NCBI GenBank assembly: GCA_024742605.1
Contig: JANSYC010000026.1
Coordinates: forward strand, 1-50,403
From: Alphaproteobacteria bacterium
Lineage (GTDB): Bacteria > Pseudomonadota > Alphaproteobacteria > Thalassobaculales > Thalassobaculaceae
Reading direction: 5' to 3'
Length of the DNA stretch: 50,403 nt
Shown piece by piece: positions 17,149 through 26,966 of the stretch; the stretch's first letter is position 1; the number at the start of each line of letters is the position of its first letter. Under the pieces are notes generated by a model, which made no database searches, was not told the origin of the DNA, and was given only the letters and a program-made list of their open reading frames with translations. A program made the translations under genes and the position numbers.

Positions 17149-17679
17149 ATGATTTTGGTCGCGATCGGCGCGAATTTGGCGGCGGATGGCTACAACAGTC
17201 CGCTCGCAACCTGCCAGGCGGCCGTTTCCGCACTCGAGGATATGGCGGACATCGATGTCGTTGCAGTGTCCAGATGGTACGAGTCGGAACCGGTTCCCGC
17301 CTCCGATCAGCCCTGGTTCGTGAACGGGGTGCTGCAGCTGGAGACGGACTTGGATCCGAAGGCCCTGATGGCCGGTCTGCATCGGCTGGAAGCATCCTTT
17401 GGCAGGGTCAGGCGGACCCCGAACGAGGCCCGGCCGCTGGACCTTGATATTCTCGACTATGACGGCCTGGTCGAGCCCGGGGATACCGAGACCGGTGCCC
17501 CGACATTGCCGCATCCGCGCATGGCCGAACGGGCTTTCGTCCTGATGCCGCTGCGGGATCTGCTGCACGAGGCGGGGGCGACCGACTGGCGTCACCCGAC
17601 CACGGGGCAGGGCATTGGCGGTCTGATCGCCATGCTGCCGAGCCCCGGTCCGGGCATCCGTCAGGCGGGCGAGGGCTGA
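17149..17679 (+). CDS. folK: 2-amino-4-hydroxy-6-hydroxymethyldihydropteridine diphosphokinase
   Basis: A 176-residue HPPK, which transfers pyrophosphate from ATP to the pterin in folate synthesis. ILVAIGANL at the N-terminus, SRWYESEPV, the [11 protein letters not shown] strand, [12 protein letters not shown] with the magnesium-binding aspartates, and [14 protein letters not shown] are all present. The ATG at 17149 has GGGGA six bases before it and gives the normal family N-terminus; a GTG at 17131 would add six residues. rpoZ follows 94 bp later behind its own likely promoter. Confidence 0.95.
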   Translation: MILVAIGANLAADGYNSPLATCQAAVSALEDMADIDVVAVSRWYESEPVPASDQPWFVNGVLQLETDLDPKALMAGLHRLEASFGRVRRTPNEARPLDLDILDYDGLVEPGDTETGAPTLPHPRMAERAFVLMPLRDLLHEAGATDWRHPTTGQGIGGLIAMLPSPGPGIRQAGEG

Positions 17680-17692
17680 TCCCGATCTTTGC

Positions 17693-17719
17693 TTGATTTC
17701 GGGCGGCTGTCCTTATAGG
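17693..17719 (+). promoter_or_regulatory. Candidate promoter of rpoZ
   Basis: TTGATT (17693-17698) and TATAGG (17714-17719) are separated by 15 bp in the gap between folK and rpoZ. The -35 is part of CTTGAT, close to the CTTGAC favoured in alphaproteobacteria. Spacing is shorter than ideal. Confidence 0.4.
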
Positions 17720-17773
17720 GTGCGCGGCTCTTTGGGCAATCGAGCCCATCCGTTTTTCTCGGAGTTATGTCTC

Positions 17774-18205
17774 GTGGCGCGTGTGACCGTTGAAGACTGC
17801 ATCGAACGCATTCCAAACCGCTTTGATCTGGTTCTGGCGGCGGCCCAGCGGTCGCGCGAGATTTCGGCCGGCTCGGACATCACGCTGGATCGGGACAACG
17901 ACAAGAACCCGGTTGTCGCATTGCGTGAGATTGCCGAAGAGACCGTGAACGCGGGTGTCCTGGCAGAGTCGCTGGTGAAGAATCTTCAGAAGCACGTTGA
18001 GATCGACGAGCCTGAGGATGACGATCTCGAAAAGATGATCGGCTCCGACAGCGCGTCTGACGGTGCCGTCGGCCTGGATGGTCGTCTGGCGGACGGACAG
18101 ACCCTCGGCGATGCCGATGCGGCTGAGCTGGGCATGGATGTGGAGGCCGCCGACGGCAGCGGCTTCGAGGATGTCGACGACACCGTACTCGACCAGGAAC
18201 GGTGA
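17774..18205 (+). CDS. rpoZ: DNA-directed RNA polymerase omega subunit
   Basis: A 143-residue omega subunit, which helps assembly and stability of RNA polymerase and in many bacteria is part of a ppGpp site. [20 protein letters not shown] and the [11 protein letters not shown] segment are the conserved core; [15 protein letters not shown] follows. The C-terminal ~60 residues are an acidic Asp/Glu-rich extension, as is common in alphaproteobacteria. The start is GTG with GGAG nine bases upstream. The ppGpp synthetase gene follows, a widely conserved order. Confidence 0.95.
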   Translation: MARVTVEDCIERIPNRFDLVLAAAQRSREISAGSDITLDRDNDKNPVVALREIAEETVNAGVLAESLVKNLQKHVEIDEPEDDDLEKMIGSDSASDGAVGLDGRLADGQTLGDADAAELGMDVEAADGSGFEDVDDTVLDQER

Positions 18206-18419
18206 TTGACCGTAGCCGGAGCGGATTCGGCTTCTTCTGAGCCGTCCCACGAGGCGCAAGCGTCGGTTACTCTCATTCCCAAACGATCAGACCAAGCAGG
18301 GTTCGCCCTGAGCAACGTGCCGTCGGCGTCCGAGTCGAAATGTCGCGCTTTGGATTGCATCTTGGACATGGGATGAGCTTCCGGGCACCATACCGGGCAG
18401 ACAGCCGTGGGGCCATCCG

Positions 18420-20573
18420 TTGATCCGCCAGTACGAACTTGTAGAGACCGTTAAATCTTACGATCCGACGACCGACGAGAGCGCCGTCGACCGGGCCTAT
18501 GTCTACGCGATGAAGATGCACGGCTCGCAGACCCGGGCCTCGGGCGATCCGTACTTCTCTCATCCCCTGGAAGTGGCCGGTATCCTGACCGGTCTCAAGC
18601 TGGACCACGGCACCATCATCACGGCGCTGCTGCACGATGTCATCGAGGACACCGATGCGACGCTGGAAGACGTCAAGACCATGTTCGGTGAGGACATTGC
18701 CCGGCTGGTGGATGGCGTCACCAAGCTGACCCGGATCGAGCTGCAGTCCGACCGGACCAAACAGGCCGAGAATTTCCGCAAGCTGGTGCTGGCGATGAGC
18801 CAGGACATTCGGGTGCTGCTGGTGAAGCTGGCGGACCGTCTGCACAACATGCGGACGCTGAATCACATCAAGAAAGAGGATAAGCGCCGCCGGATCGCCG
18901 CCGAGACGATGGATATCTACGCGCCGCTGGCGGGCCGAATCGGCATGAACGACCTGAAGGATGAGCTTGAGGATCTCGCCTTCGCCGAAATCAACGGCGA
19001 TGCGCGGACCTCGATCAAGTCGCGGCTGGAGTTCCTGCGCACCGAGGGCGGGGATGTCACCAACCGGATCCGGGACGAGCTGCTGCGGGTGCTGGCGGAG
19101 GGCGGCGTTGAGGCGCGGGTCTCGGGACGCATGAAGACGCCCTATTCGATCTGGCAGAAGATGCAGCGCAAGAACGTCGCGATGGAACAGCTGTCCGACA
19201 TCATGGCGTTTCGTCTGGTGGTGAAGGACGTGCCGGCCTGCTACCAGGCGCTCGGTCAGATCCACGCGGCCTATCCCGTGGTGCCGGGGCGCTTCAAGGA
19301 CTACATCTCGACGCCGAAACCGAACGGGTACCGCTCGCTTCATACCGGCGTCATCGGGCCGGAGCGGCAGCGGATCGAGATTCAGATCCGCGACGAGGAG
19401 ATGCACCAGATCGGCGAGCTGGGCGTGGCCGCGCACTGGTCCTACAAGCAGAGCGGCGCCACCGGCGACGGCAAGAACTATCGATGGATACGGGAACTGC
19501 TCGACATTCTGGAGCAGGCCTCGGGACCGGAAGAGTTCCTGGAGCACACCAAGCTCGAAATGTACCAGGATCAGGTCTTCTGCTTCACGCCGAAGGGGGA
19601 CCTGATCGCCCTGCCGCGCGGCTCGGTGCCGATCGACTTCGCCTACGCCGTCCACTCCGAGGTCGGCGACCGCTGCATCGGCGCGAAGATCAATGGGCGG
19701 CTGCTGCCGCTGACGACCCAGCTCCGCAACGGGGATCAGGTGGAGGTTTCGACATCCAAGACCTCGACGCCGTCGCCGACATGGGAGCAGTTCGTCGTCA
19801 CCGGAAAGGCCAAGGCCCGGATCCGGCGTTTCGTGCGCCTGAAGCGGCGTCAGCAGTTTGCCGATCTCGGAAAGGCAATTCTGCAGAAAGCGTTCCGTCA
19901 GGCGGGCGTGACCTATTCGGAAAAACCGGTTGAACCGGTGCTGAAACGGTTCCATGCCGAGGGGATCGAGGATCTCTACGCCGCCATTGGCGAAGGCACC
20001 GTCAGTGCGCAGGAGGTGTTGCATACCGCTGTTCCAGATGCGCGCCCACAGCCGCGTGCGACCGAAGGCGAGAATGTGGTCCCGCTCAGCCGGGCCCGCG
20101 GCAAGACCAAGAAGACCAAGAAAGACTCGGTCCCGATCAAGGGATTGATCGACGGGATGGCGATGCATTTCGCGCGCTGCTGCCACCCTCTGCCGGGGGA
20201 GCGGATCGTCGGCATCGTCGCCACCGGCAAGGGCGTGACCATTCACACGATCGATTGCGAGACGCTGGAGAATTTCCACGATCAGCCGGAGCGTTGGTTG
20301 GACGTCTCATGGGGTGAAAGCGATGAGCGGGCCGAGCATATCGGGCGGCTGGACATCGTGATCGCGAACGAACCGGGGTCCCTGGGGGCGCTGTCCACGG
20401 TGATTGGCCGGAACGACGGGAACATCCTGAATCTCAAGATCACCAACCGGTCGAATGATTTCTTCGAACTGCTGATTGATGTCCAAGTCGCCAATGTCAG
20501 GCACCTGACCAACATCATTGCTGCGTTGCGGGCCAACCCGGTGATCAATTCGGTCGATCGGGCCCGGGGATAG
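18420..20573 (+). CDS. spoT: Bifunctional (p)ppGpp synthetase/hydrolase
   Basis: A 717-residue Rel/SpoT protein that makes and degrades the alarmone ppGpp. The HD hydrolase domain has FSHP (H48) and LLHDVIEDTD (H72, D73). The synthetase domain has RFKDYISTPKPNGYRSLHTG from residue 291; the RxKD form is typical of bifunctional rather than synthetase-only enzymes. A TGS domain (CFTPKGDLIALPRGSVPIDFAYAVH) and a C-terminal ACT domain follow. The conserved N-terminus IRQYELVE begins at a TTG, as no ATG fits; downstream ATGs would cut the hydrolase domain. As the only Rel-family gene seen here it is probably the cell's long RSH enzyme. Confidence 0.95.
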   Translation: MIRQYELVETVKSYDPTTDESAVDRAYVYAMKMHGSQTRASGDPYFSHPLEVAGILTGLKLDHGTIITALLHDVIEDTDATLEDVKTMFGEDIARLVDGVTKLTRIELQSDRTKQAENFRKLVLAMSQDIRVLLVKLADRLHNMRTLNHIKKEDKRRRIAAETMDIYAPLAGRIGMNDLKDELEDLAFAEINGDARTSIKSRLEFLRTEGGDVTNRIRDELLRVLAEGGVEARVSGRMKTPYSIWQKMQRKNVAMEQLSDIMAFRLVVKDVPACYQALGQIHAAYPVVPGRFKDYISTPKPNGYRSLHTGVIGPERQRIEIQIRDEEMHQIGELGVAAHWSYKQSGATGDGKNYRWIRELLDILEQASGPEEFLEHTKLEMYQDQVFCFTPKGDLIALPRGSVPIDFAYAVHSEVGDRCIGAKINGRLLPLTTQLRNGDQVEVSTSKTSTPSPTWEQFVVTGKAKARIRRFVRLKRRQQFADLGKAILQKAFRQAGVTYSEKPVEPVLKRFHAEGIEDLYAAIGEGTVSAQEVLHTAVPDARPQPRATEGENVVPLSRARGKTKKTKKDSVPIKGLIDGMAMHFARCCHPLPGERIVGIVATGKGVTIHTIDCETLENFHDQPERWLDVSWGESDERAEHIGRLDIVIANEPGSLGALSTVIGRNDGNILNLKITNRSNDFFELLIDVQVANVRHLTNIIAALRANPVINSVDRARG

Positions 20574-20691
20574 ATCCGGGCGGGCCTGTCGAGCCCGGTG
20601 GCGGCTGGTCCAATTGCTTGCGGCCCCCCGGTGAATGCGGCATACCGTGCCGACCCACTTTGAACACGACACCTCATCGAGATCAGGCAAT

Positions 20692-21432
20692 ATGGCGAAA
20701 TCCTTTTTTGGCGGCGCGGGCGAGATGGGCCGTACGATCCTCATCGCCTTTCTGATCGCGATTGGCGTGCGTACCTTCGCCTTCGAGCCGTTCAATATTC
20801 CGTCGGGGTCGATGATCCCGACCCTGCTGGTCGGCGACTATCTGTTCGTGTCGAAATTCTCCTACGGCTATAGCGAACACTCGCTGCCGTTTTCGCTGCC
20901 GCTGATCCCGGGCCGGATCCTCTATACTCCGCCCGAGCGCGGAGACGTGGTGGTGTTCAAATTGCCGAGCGACAACCGGACCGACTATATCAAGCGCATC
21001 GTCGGCCTGCCGGGCGACCGGATTCAGGTGGTTAATGGCATCCTCAACATCAATGGCGAGCCTGTGAAGCGCCGGCAGATCGAGGACTACGAAGAGGAGG
21101 ACCGGTTCGGCCGGCGGATTCCGCTTCGCCAGTATGTCGAAACGCTCCCCAACGGGGTCGAGCACAAGATCCTGGAAATCAGCGATACCCAGTCCAATGA
21201 CAACACCGCCGTCTACACGGTTCCCGAGGGACATTTCTTCGCCATGGGCGACAACCGGGACAATTCCGTCGACAGCCGGTTCGCGCGGGTGGGGCCGATC
21301 CCACGCGACAATCTCGTGGGGCGGGCCGATCTGATTTTCTACTCCACGGACGCGGCCCAGGCGGCGGCCTACGAATTCTGGACTTGGATACCCGGAACAC
21401 GGTTCGGTCGGTTGATGTCAGGCATCCGATGA
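20692..21432 (+). CDS. lepB: Signal peptidase I
   Basis: A 246-residue leader peptidase that removes signal peptides at the outer face of the inner membrane. One transmembrane helix (about residues 13-30) is followed by IPSGSMIPTLL with the nucleophile S40, RTDYIKRIVGLPGD with the general base K101, and the MGDNRDNSVDSR box. Its stop overlaps the rnc start (ATGA). In many alphaproteobacteria pdxJ and acpS stand just before lepB; here only 118 bp separate it from spoT. Confidence 0.95.
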   Translation: MAKSFFGGAGEMGRTILIAFLIAIGVRTFAFEPFNIPSGSMIPTLLVGDYLFVSKFSYGYSEHSLPFSLPLIPGRILYTPPERGDVVVFKLPSDNRTDYIKRIVGLPGDRIQVVNGILNINGEPVKRRQIEDYEEEDRFGRRIPLRQYVETLPNGVEHKILEISDTQSNDNTAVYTVPEGHFFAMGDNRDNSVDSRFARVGPIPRDNLVGRADLIFYSTDAAQAAAYEFWTWIPGTRFGRLMSGIR

Positions 21433-22115
21433 AAGAGAGCGATCTAGACCAGCTCTGCGAGTTACTGGGGCATCGGTTCGAGCACATGGACCTGCTGCGG
21501 CGGGCGGTCACCCATGCCAGCGCCGAGCCGCGGGCCTGGAACGCCTATGAACGTCTGGAGTTCCTGGGCGACCGGGTCCTGGCACTGGTGGTGGCGGAAC
21601 ATTTGCTGGACCGGTTTCCCCACGAGCGTGAAGGCTCGATCGCCAAGCGCCATGTCAGCCTGGTTCGGCGTGAGACGCTGGCCGCCGTGGCCCGTGAGAT
21701 CGACCTCGGCAAGTACCTGCAGATCTCACGCGGGGAGCAGGAAGCCGGCGCGCGGGACAGCGACACCATTCTGTCGGACGCGATGGAGGCGGTGATCGGA
21801 GCGGTCTATCTCGACGGCGGCCTGGAAGCCTCCGGCCGGTTCATCCTGGGGCGCTGGAACCGGCTTCTGGAACAGGATCTTGTGCCGCCTCAGGACGCCA
21901 AGACCGCGTTGCAGGAATGGGCCCAGGGTCAGCGGCTACCGTTGCCGCTCTACACGACAATCGATCAGGTCGGTCCCGCGCATGCGCCCGAATTCACCGT
22001 TGAGGTCAGGGTCGAGGGCCTGGCCAGCCAACAGGCGACCGGCCGATCCAAACGACTGGCCGAACAGGCTGCGGCCGATGCCCTTTTGAAAACGGTGACC
22101 ACTGATGACGACTGA
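21429..22115 (+). CDS. rnc: Ribonuclease III
   Basis: A 228-residue RNase III that cuts double-stranded RNA such as rRNA precursors. The signature ERLEFLGDRVL contains E41, E44 and D48, equal to the E. coli acidic residues; DAMEAVIGAVYLDGG is the second metal motif; a C-terminal double-stranded RNA-binding domain starts at DAKTALQEWAQG. The start overlaps the lepB stop and the end overlaps the era start by 11 bases, the classic lepB-rnc-era arrangement. Confidence 0.96.
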   Translation: MKESDLDQLCELLGHRFEHMDLLRRAVTHASAEPRAWNAYERLEFLGDRVLALVVAEHLLDRFPHEREGSIAKRHVSLVRRETLAAVAREIDLGKYLQISRGEQEAGARDSDTILSDAMEAVIGAVYLDGGLEASGRFILGRWNRLLEQDLVPPQDAKTALQEWAQGQRLPLPLYTTIDQVGPAHAPEFTVEVRVEGLASQQATGRSKRLAEQAAADALLKTVTTDDD

Positions 22116-23058
22116 GCAGGATACCGCAGCCGAAACCCCGTCCGCCGAGGCGACCGCCTGTGGTTTCGTGGCCCTGGTCGGGGCGCCGAACGCGGGCAAG
22201 TCGACCCTGACCAACCATCTGGTCGGCGCCAAGGTCAGCATCGTGACCCACAAGGTCCAGACCACCCGGACCCGGATCCGGGGCATCGCGCTCGAGGGTT
22301 CGGTCCAGATGGTTCTGGTCGACACGCCGGGCATCTTCGCGCCCAAGCGGCGGCTGGACCGGGCGATGGTGCAGGCGGCCTGGGCCGGTGCGGGCGACGC
22401 CGATGTGATCGTGCTGATCGTCGATGCGGCGCGCTGCGTGAAGGACCACTATCGGATCGACGAAGAGACCCAGAGCATCATCGACGGTCTCAAGGCGCAG
22501 AAGCGGCCGGTCGTGCTGGCGCTCAACAAGACCGACGGGTTGAAGCGGGACACCCTGCTGCCGGTGATCGACGTCCACTCCAAGGCCCACGAATTCGACG
22601 TGATCTTCACCATCTCCGCACTGAAGGGCGAGGGCTGCGGGGAGCTGCGGGCCTGGCTGGCGGAGCGGATGCCGAAGGGGCCGTGGCTGTATCCGGAGGA
22701 CGAGCTGTCGGATCTGCCGATGCGCATGATGGCCGCCGAGGTCACGCGCGAGAAGGTGTTCCTCGATCTGCATGACGAGTTGCCCTACTCGGCCACGGTC
22801 GAAACCGATCAGTGGACCGAGCGGGAGGACGGCTCCGTCCGGATCGACCAGACCCTGTATGTGGAGCGGGAAAGCCAGCGCAAGATCGCGCTCGGCAAGG
22901 GTGGCCGGAAGATCAAGCAGATCGGCCAGAAATCCCGCGAGGAACTGGAGGAGATGTTCGAGCGGCGGGTTCACCTGTTCCTGTTCGTCAAGGTCCGCGA
23001 GAACTGGCAGGACGACCGGGAGCGGCTGACGACCTGGGGTCTGGAATGGGACGTCTAG
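22105..23058 (+). CDS. era: GTPase Era
   Basis: A 317-residue GTPase needed for 30S ribosome maturation. G1 is GAPNAGKST, G2 lies at KVQTTRTRIRG, G3 is DTPG, G4 is NKTD and G5 is SALKG. The C-terminal KH domain is visible in GKGGRKIKQIGQKSREELEE, which binds the 3' end of 16S rRNA. The N-terminal ~18 residues before GFVALVG are a short extra tail. The last 13 bases overlap the start of an ion channel gene. Confidence 0.96.
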   Translation: MTTEQDTAAETPSAEATACGFVALVGAPNAGKSTLTNHLVGAKVSIVTHKVQTTRTRIRGIALEGSVQMVLVDTPGIFAPKRRLDRAMVQAAWAGAGDADVIVLIVDAARCVKDHYRIDEETQSIIDGLKAQKRPVVLALNKTDGLKRDTLLPVIDVHSKAHEFDVIFTISALKGEGCGELRAWLAERMPKGPWLYPEDELSDLPMRMMAAEVTREKVFLDLHDELPYSATVETDQWTEREDGSVRIDQTLYVERESQRKIALGKGGRKIKQIGQKSREELEEMFERRVHLFLFVKVRENWQDDRERLTTWGLEWDV

Positions 23059-23891
23059 GCGGAGATCTGCTGAAGACTCTGCGCCACCGGGCGTGGCTGC
23101 AGCTCGACCTGCGGGAAACCCGGGAACACGGACCCTCCGTCACGAATTGGATCATCTTCGCGCTGATCATCGTCGCGGTCGCCCTCGCCGTGCTGGAGAC
23201 CGAGGAGACGATCGCCCGGGCCTGGCGGGCCGAGTTCCACGTGGCGAACAGGGCCCTCGGGGTCGTTTTCATCTGCGAGTATCTGCTGCGGGTCTGGTGC
23301 ATGGCGGAGCGGACCGAGTTCGCCGGGTGGCGCGGACGACTGCATTACATGGTGCAACCCGCCGCGGTGATGGACCTGCTGGCCTTGCTGCCGTTCATCG
23401 CCCTGTTCGGGGGGCAGGACCTGTTCGTGCTCCGGATCGTGCGTCTGGCGCGGATCGTGGCCCTGGGGCGTCTGGGCGAGTTCTCCTCGGCCTTCCAGCG
23501 GGTCCTGCGCGCGGTCGGCGGGCGGTTGGGGGATCTTGCCATCGCCCTGCTGTGCGCCGTCTTCGTGATGCTGCTGGCCGCCACCGCTCTCTATCTGGCC
23601 GAGCGGCACGTCCAGCCCGAGGCCTTCGGCAGCATACCGCGCGCCCTCTGGTGGGCGGTGGTGACGATCACGACCGTCGGCTACGGCGATGTCTATCCGA
23701 TCACCGCATTGGGGCGCGCCCTCGCCGCGATCGCGGCGGTGATGGGCATCATCGTGCTGGCCATGCCGGCGGGTATCATGGCGGCCGCGTTTTCCGATGC
23801 GTTGCAGGAGCATCGGGCCGAGCGTCATGCCCGGCGGATGGGCCCGCATGGGCCGCCCCACGATCACCGCGATCCCCGTGACGGGGACTAG
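23046..23891 (+). CDS. Voltage-gated-type potassium channel (ion transport protein)
   Basis: A 281-residue channel subunit. The selectivity filter TTVGYGDVYP is intact, so it should pass K+. Six membrane segments can be seen: S1 WIIFALIIVAVALAVLE, S2 around VANRALGVVFICEYLL, S3 around VMDLLALLPFIALF, an S4-like helix LRIVRLARIVALGRL with regularly spaced arginines, then S5, pore loop and S6. The C-terminal tail is His/Arg-rich, with no cyclic-nucleotide or RCK domain. Its start is inside era and its stop is three bases before recO, so it is embedded in the era-recO operon. Confidence 0.88.
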   Translation: MGRLGGDLLKTLRHRAWLQLDLRETREHGPSVTNWIIFALIIVAVALAVLETEETIARAWRAEFHVANRALGVVFICEYLLRVWCMAERTEFAGWRGRLHYMVQPAAVMDLLALLPFIALFGGQDLFVLRIVRLARIVALGRLGEFSSAFQRVLRAVGGRLGDLAIALLCAVFVMLLAATALYLAERHVQPEAFGSIPRALWWAVVTITTVGYGDVYPITALGRALAAIAAVMGIIVLAMPAGIMAAAFSDALQEHRAERHARRMGPHGPPHDHRDPRDGD

Positions 23892-23894
23892 GCG

Positions 23895-24668
23895 ATGATC
23901 GAATGGACCGATGACGGGGTGATTCTGGGGGTCCGGCCCCACGGCGAGGGGTCCGGTGTGCTCAACCTGATGACGCGGGAGCACGGGCGGCATGCCGGGC
24001 TGGCGCGCGGCGTGGCGTCGGTCAAGTCGCGTGGCATATACCAGCCGGGGAACTGCGTGCAGGCGACCTGGAAGGCGCGGCTGGCGGACCAGCTGGGCAC
24101 CTATGTCTGTGAGCCGACCCGAGACCACGCGGCGGTTCTGTTGGACGACCCGCTGAAGCTGGCCGGGCTGTCGGCGGCCTGTGCGGTGGCCGAGACCGCG
24201 CTGCCGGAGCGGGAACCGCATCCCCAGGTCTATGACGGCCTGATCGCGCTGCTGGAGATGATGGAGATCCCGGAGCTTGGCGATGCCTGGATCGCCGGCT
24301 ATGTGCGCTGGGAGATCGGGGTCCTGGCGGATCTGGGATACGGCCTCGATCTGGACAGCTGCGCGGCCACAGGAACGAACGATGATCTGGCCTATGTCAG
24401 CCCACGATCCGGCCGTGCGGTGTCGCTTTCGGCGGGGGAGCCGTATCGGGACAAGCTGCTGGCTCTGCCCCGATTCCTGCTGCCGGGCGCAAGCGGATTG
24501 GGGGCCGGGGATCCGGACGATCTGTTTCGGGGGCTGGCGCTGACCGGATTCTTTCTGGAACGCCACGTCTTTGCGACCCATCACCGCGCCCCGCCCCCGG
24601 CCCGGAATCGATTTGTTGAACGTTTTGCCCAAGTGACTACAGTATCTGGTGGAGGACTGAACGCATGA
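23895..24668 (+). CDS. recO: DNA repair protein RecO
   Basis: A 257-residue RecO, which with RecR loads RecA on SSB-coated gaps. [29 protein letters not shown] is the N-terminal OB-fold with the expected pattern, and the Leu/Glu-rich helical domain follows. The zinc-binding cysteines of some RecO proteins are not all present. Residues ~195-215 ([20 protein letters not shown]) match the alphaproteobacterial C-terminal region. The stop overlaps the parC start (ATGA). Confidence 0.92.
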   Translation: MIEWTDDGVILGVRPHGEGSGVLNLMTREHGRHAGLARGVASVKSRGIYQPGNCVQATWKARLADQLGTYVCEPTRDHAAVLLDDPLKLAGLSAACAVAETALPEREPHPQVYDGLIALLEMMEIPELGDAWIAGYVRWEIGVLADLGYGLDLDSCAATGTNDDLAYVSPRSGRAVSLSAGEPYRDKLLALPRFLLPGASGLGAGDPDDLFRGLALTGFFLERHVFATHHRAPPPARNRFVERFAQVTTVSGGGLNA

Positions 24669-26947
24669 CCACAACATCCACCAATCCCCCCGGCAATCCC
24701 CCCGGCAAACCACCGGGCCCGTCCGCATCCGAGCCGCCGCTGGTGCCCGACACCTGGCTGGCCGATGCGCTGAGTGAGCGGTATCTCGCCTATGCGCTGT
24801 CGACCATCATGTCGCGCTCGCTTCCGGATGTCCGCGACGGGCTGAAGCCGGTGCATCGCCGGCTGCTCTTCGCCATGCGGCAGCTGCGGCTGGATCCCGG
24901 ATCCTCCTACAAGAAATCCGCCCGCGTGGTCGGCGATGTCATGGGTAAGTTCCACCCCCACGGCGATGCCGCCATCTATGACGCGATGGTGCGCCTGGCG
25001 CAGGATTTCGCGGTGCGCTATCCGCTGATCGACGGCCAGGGCAATTTCGGCAATGTGGACGGCGATAACGCCGCCGCCATGCGGTACACCGAAGTGCGCA
25101 TGACCGAGGTGGCGCGTCTGCTGCTGGAGGGGATCGACGAGGACACGGTCGACTTCCGTCCGACCTATGACGGCGAGGACGAGGAACCGATCGTGCTCCC
25201 GGCGGCCTTCCCGAACCTGCTGGCCAATGGGGCCCAGGGCATCGCGGTCGGCATGGCGACCTCGATTCCGCCGCACAATGTGGAGGAGCTGTGTCTCGCC
25301 CTCCAGCATCTGATCAAGCATCCGGACGCGCGCGACGAGACGTTGCTCGAATTGGTGCCGGGTCCCGACTTCCCGACCGGCGGCGTCCTGATCGAGAGCC
25401 GGGAGGCGGTGCTGGAGGCCTACCGCACCGGACGCGGCTCGTTCCGGGTCCGGGCGCGCTGGGAGGTCGAGCCGCTGAAGAACGGCACCTGGCAGATCGT
25501 GGTCACCGAAATCCCCTATCAGGTGCAGAAATCGCGGCTGGTCGAGCGCATGGCCGAGCTGCTGAACGCGCGCAAGCTGGTCGCGCTGGGCGATATCCGG
25601 GATGAATCCGCAGCCGACATCCGGCTGGTGCTGGAACCGAAGAGCCGGAACATCGATCCGGACGTGCTGATGGAAAGCCTGTTCCGGGCGACCGATCTCG
25701 AGTCCCGGGTTTCGCTGAACCTGAACGTGCTGGACGGCGAGAACGTCCCCCGCGTGATGACGCTGAAGGAAGCGCTGCGGGCGTTCCTGGTCCATCGCGA
25801 GGTGGTGCTGGTCCGGCGGACCAATCATCGCCTGGGCAAGATCGCCCACCGTCTGGAGGTGCTGGCCGGTTATCTGATCGCGTTCCTGAACCTGGACGAG
25901 GTGATCCGGATCATCCGCGAGGAGGATCATCCCAAGCAGGAGCTGATGCAGGTCTTCGAGCTGACCGATGTGCAGGCCGAGGCGATTCTGAACATGCGGC
26001 TGCGCAGTCTGCGCAAGCTGGAGGAGATCGAACTGCGCAAGGAGTTCGAGAACCTTTCGGCCGAGCAGGCCGATCTTCAGGCCCTGCTGGAGGACGAGGT
26101 CCGGCGCTGGAAGACGATCTCCGATCAGATCGGCGAGATCCGGCGTACTTTCGCCAAGACCACAGAACTGGGCCGACGCCGCACCGAGATCGGCACCCCG
26201 CCGAATGCGGTCTTCGTGCCGCAGGATGCCCTGGTGGAGCGGGAGCCGATCACCATCATCTGCTCCGAGAAGGGCTGGATCCGGGCCCTCAAGGGCCATA
26301 TGGGCGCTGATCAGGAGGTCAAATACAAGGAGGGGGACGCCGAACGGTTCCGGCTGCATGGCGAGACCACCGACAAGATCCTGGTTTTCGCCACCGACGG
26401 ACGGTTCTACACGATCGGTGCCGACAAGCTGCCCTCCGGCCGCGGTCATGGCGAACCGATCCGCCTGATGATCGATCTGGCCAATGACGAGGACATCGTC
26501 TGCATCCTGACCCACAAGCCGGGCGAGAAGCTGCTGGTGGCCTCAAGCGAGGGACGGGGCTTCGTGGTGCCCTCCGACGACGTGTTGGCCCAGACCCGGT
26601 CGGGCAAGCAGGTCCTCGTGCTGGACGGCAAGGCCAAGGCGCGGGTCTGCACGCCGGCGCGTGGCGATACCGTGGCGGTGGTCGGCTCGAACCGGCAGCT
26701 GCTGATCTTCGATCTGGTGGACCTGCCCGAGATGGGGCGTGGCAAGGGCGTGATCCTGCAACGCTACAAGTCCGGCGGCACCATGGCCGACGCCATCGTG
26801 TTCGTGCTGGAGGAGGGGCTGTCCTGGCAGATGGGGGGCGGCAAGACCCGGACCGAGCGGGAGAACATCGACCGCTGGCGCGGCAAGCGGGCGGCCGCGG
26901 GCAAGGCGCCCCCGAACGGCTTCCCGAGACCGCCGAAGTTCACCTAG
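24665..26947 (+). CDS. parC: DNA topoisomerase IV subunit A
   Basis: A 760-residue type IIA topoisomerase subunit for chromosome decatenation. The catalytic tyrosine is Y141 ([11 protein letters not shown]). [18 protein letters not shown] is the quinolone-pocket helix: A102 stands where E. coli ParC has Ser80, and D106 where it has Glu84. The C-terminal blades are short and the GyrA box is absent, which supports ParC over GyrA. The first ~27 residues are a Pro/Gly-rich repeat tail (NPPG, KPPG). It is coupled to recO by an ATGA overlap. Confidence 0.94.
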   Translation: MTTTSTNPPGNPPGKPPGPSASEPPLVPDTWLADALSERYLAYALSTIMSRSLPDVRDGLKPVHRRLLFAMRQLRLDPGSSYKKSARVVGDVMGKFHPHGDAAIYDAMVRLAQDFAVRYPLIDGQGNFGNVDGDNAAAMRYTEVRMTEVARLLLEGIDEDTVDFRPTYDGEDEEPIVLPAAFPNLLANGAQGIAVGMATSIPPHNVEELCLALQHLIKHPDARDETLLELVPGPDFPTGGVLIESREAVLEAYRTGRGSFRVRARWEVEPLKNGTWQIVVTEIPYQVQKSRLVERMAELLNARKLVALGDIRDESAADIRLVLEPKSRNIDPDVLMESLFRATDLESRVSLNLNVLDGENVPRVMTLKEALRAFLVHREVVLVRRTNHRLGKIAHRLEVLAGYLIAFLNLDEVIRIIREEDHPKQELMQVFELTDVQAEAILNMRLRSLRKLEEIELRKEFENLSAEQADLQALLEDEVRRWKTISDQIGEIRRTFAKTTELGRRRTEIGTPPNAVFVPQDALVEREPITIICSEKGWIRALKGHMGADQEVKYKEGDAERFRLHGETTDKILVFATDGRFYTIGADKLPSGRGHGEPIRLMIDLANDEDIVCILTHKPGEKLLVASSEGRGFVVPSDDVLAQTRSGKQVLVLDGKAKARVCTPARGDTVAVVGSNRQLLIFDLVDLPEMGRGKGVILQRYKSGGTMADAIVFVLEEGLSWQMGGGKTRTERENIDRWRGKRAAAGKAPPNGFPRPPKFT

Positions 26948-26966
26948 CTCTGCGCTTGGTATCCCG

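Noticed and set aside
18214-18232. Terminator after rpoZ
   Set aside because: Only a 5-bp stem (AGCCG/CGGCT) with a weak TCTTCT tail; too poor to claim.
17986-18369. 127-codon minus-strand frame across the rpoZ-spoT gap
   Set aside because: Most of it is antisense to the acidic tail of rpoZ; no ribosome site and no known domain.
18273-20279. 668-codon open frame on the strand opposite spoT
   Set aside because: Fully antisense to a conserved ppGpp synthetase/hydrolase; His/Arg/Leu/Gln-rich composition is typical of shadow frames in high-GC DNA and no family is recognisable.
24581-26515. 644-codon open frame opposite parC
   Set aside because: Antisense to a universal topoisomerase gene and without any protein motif.
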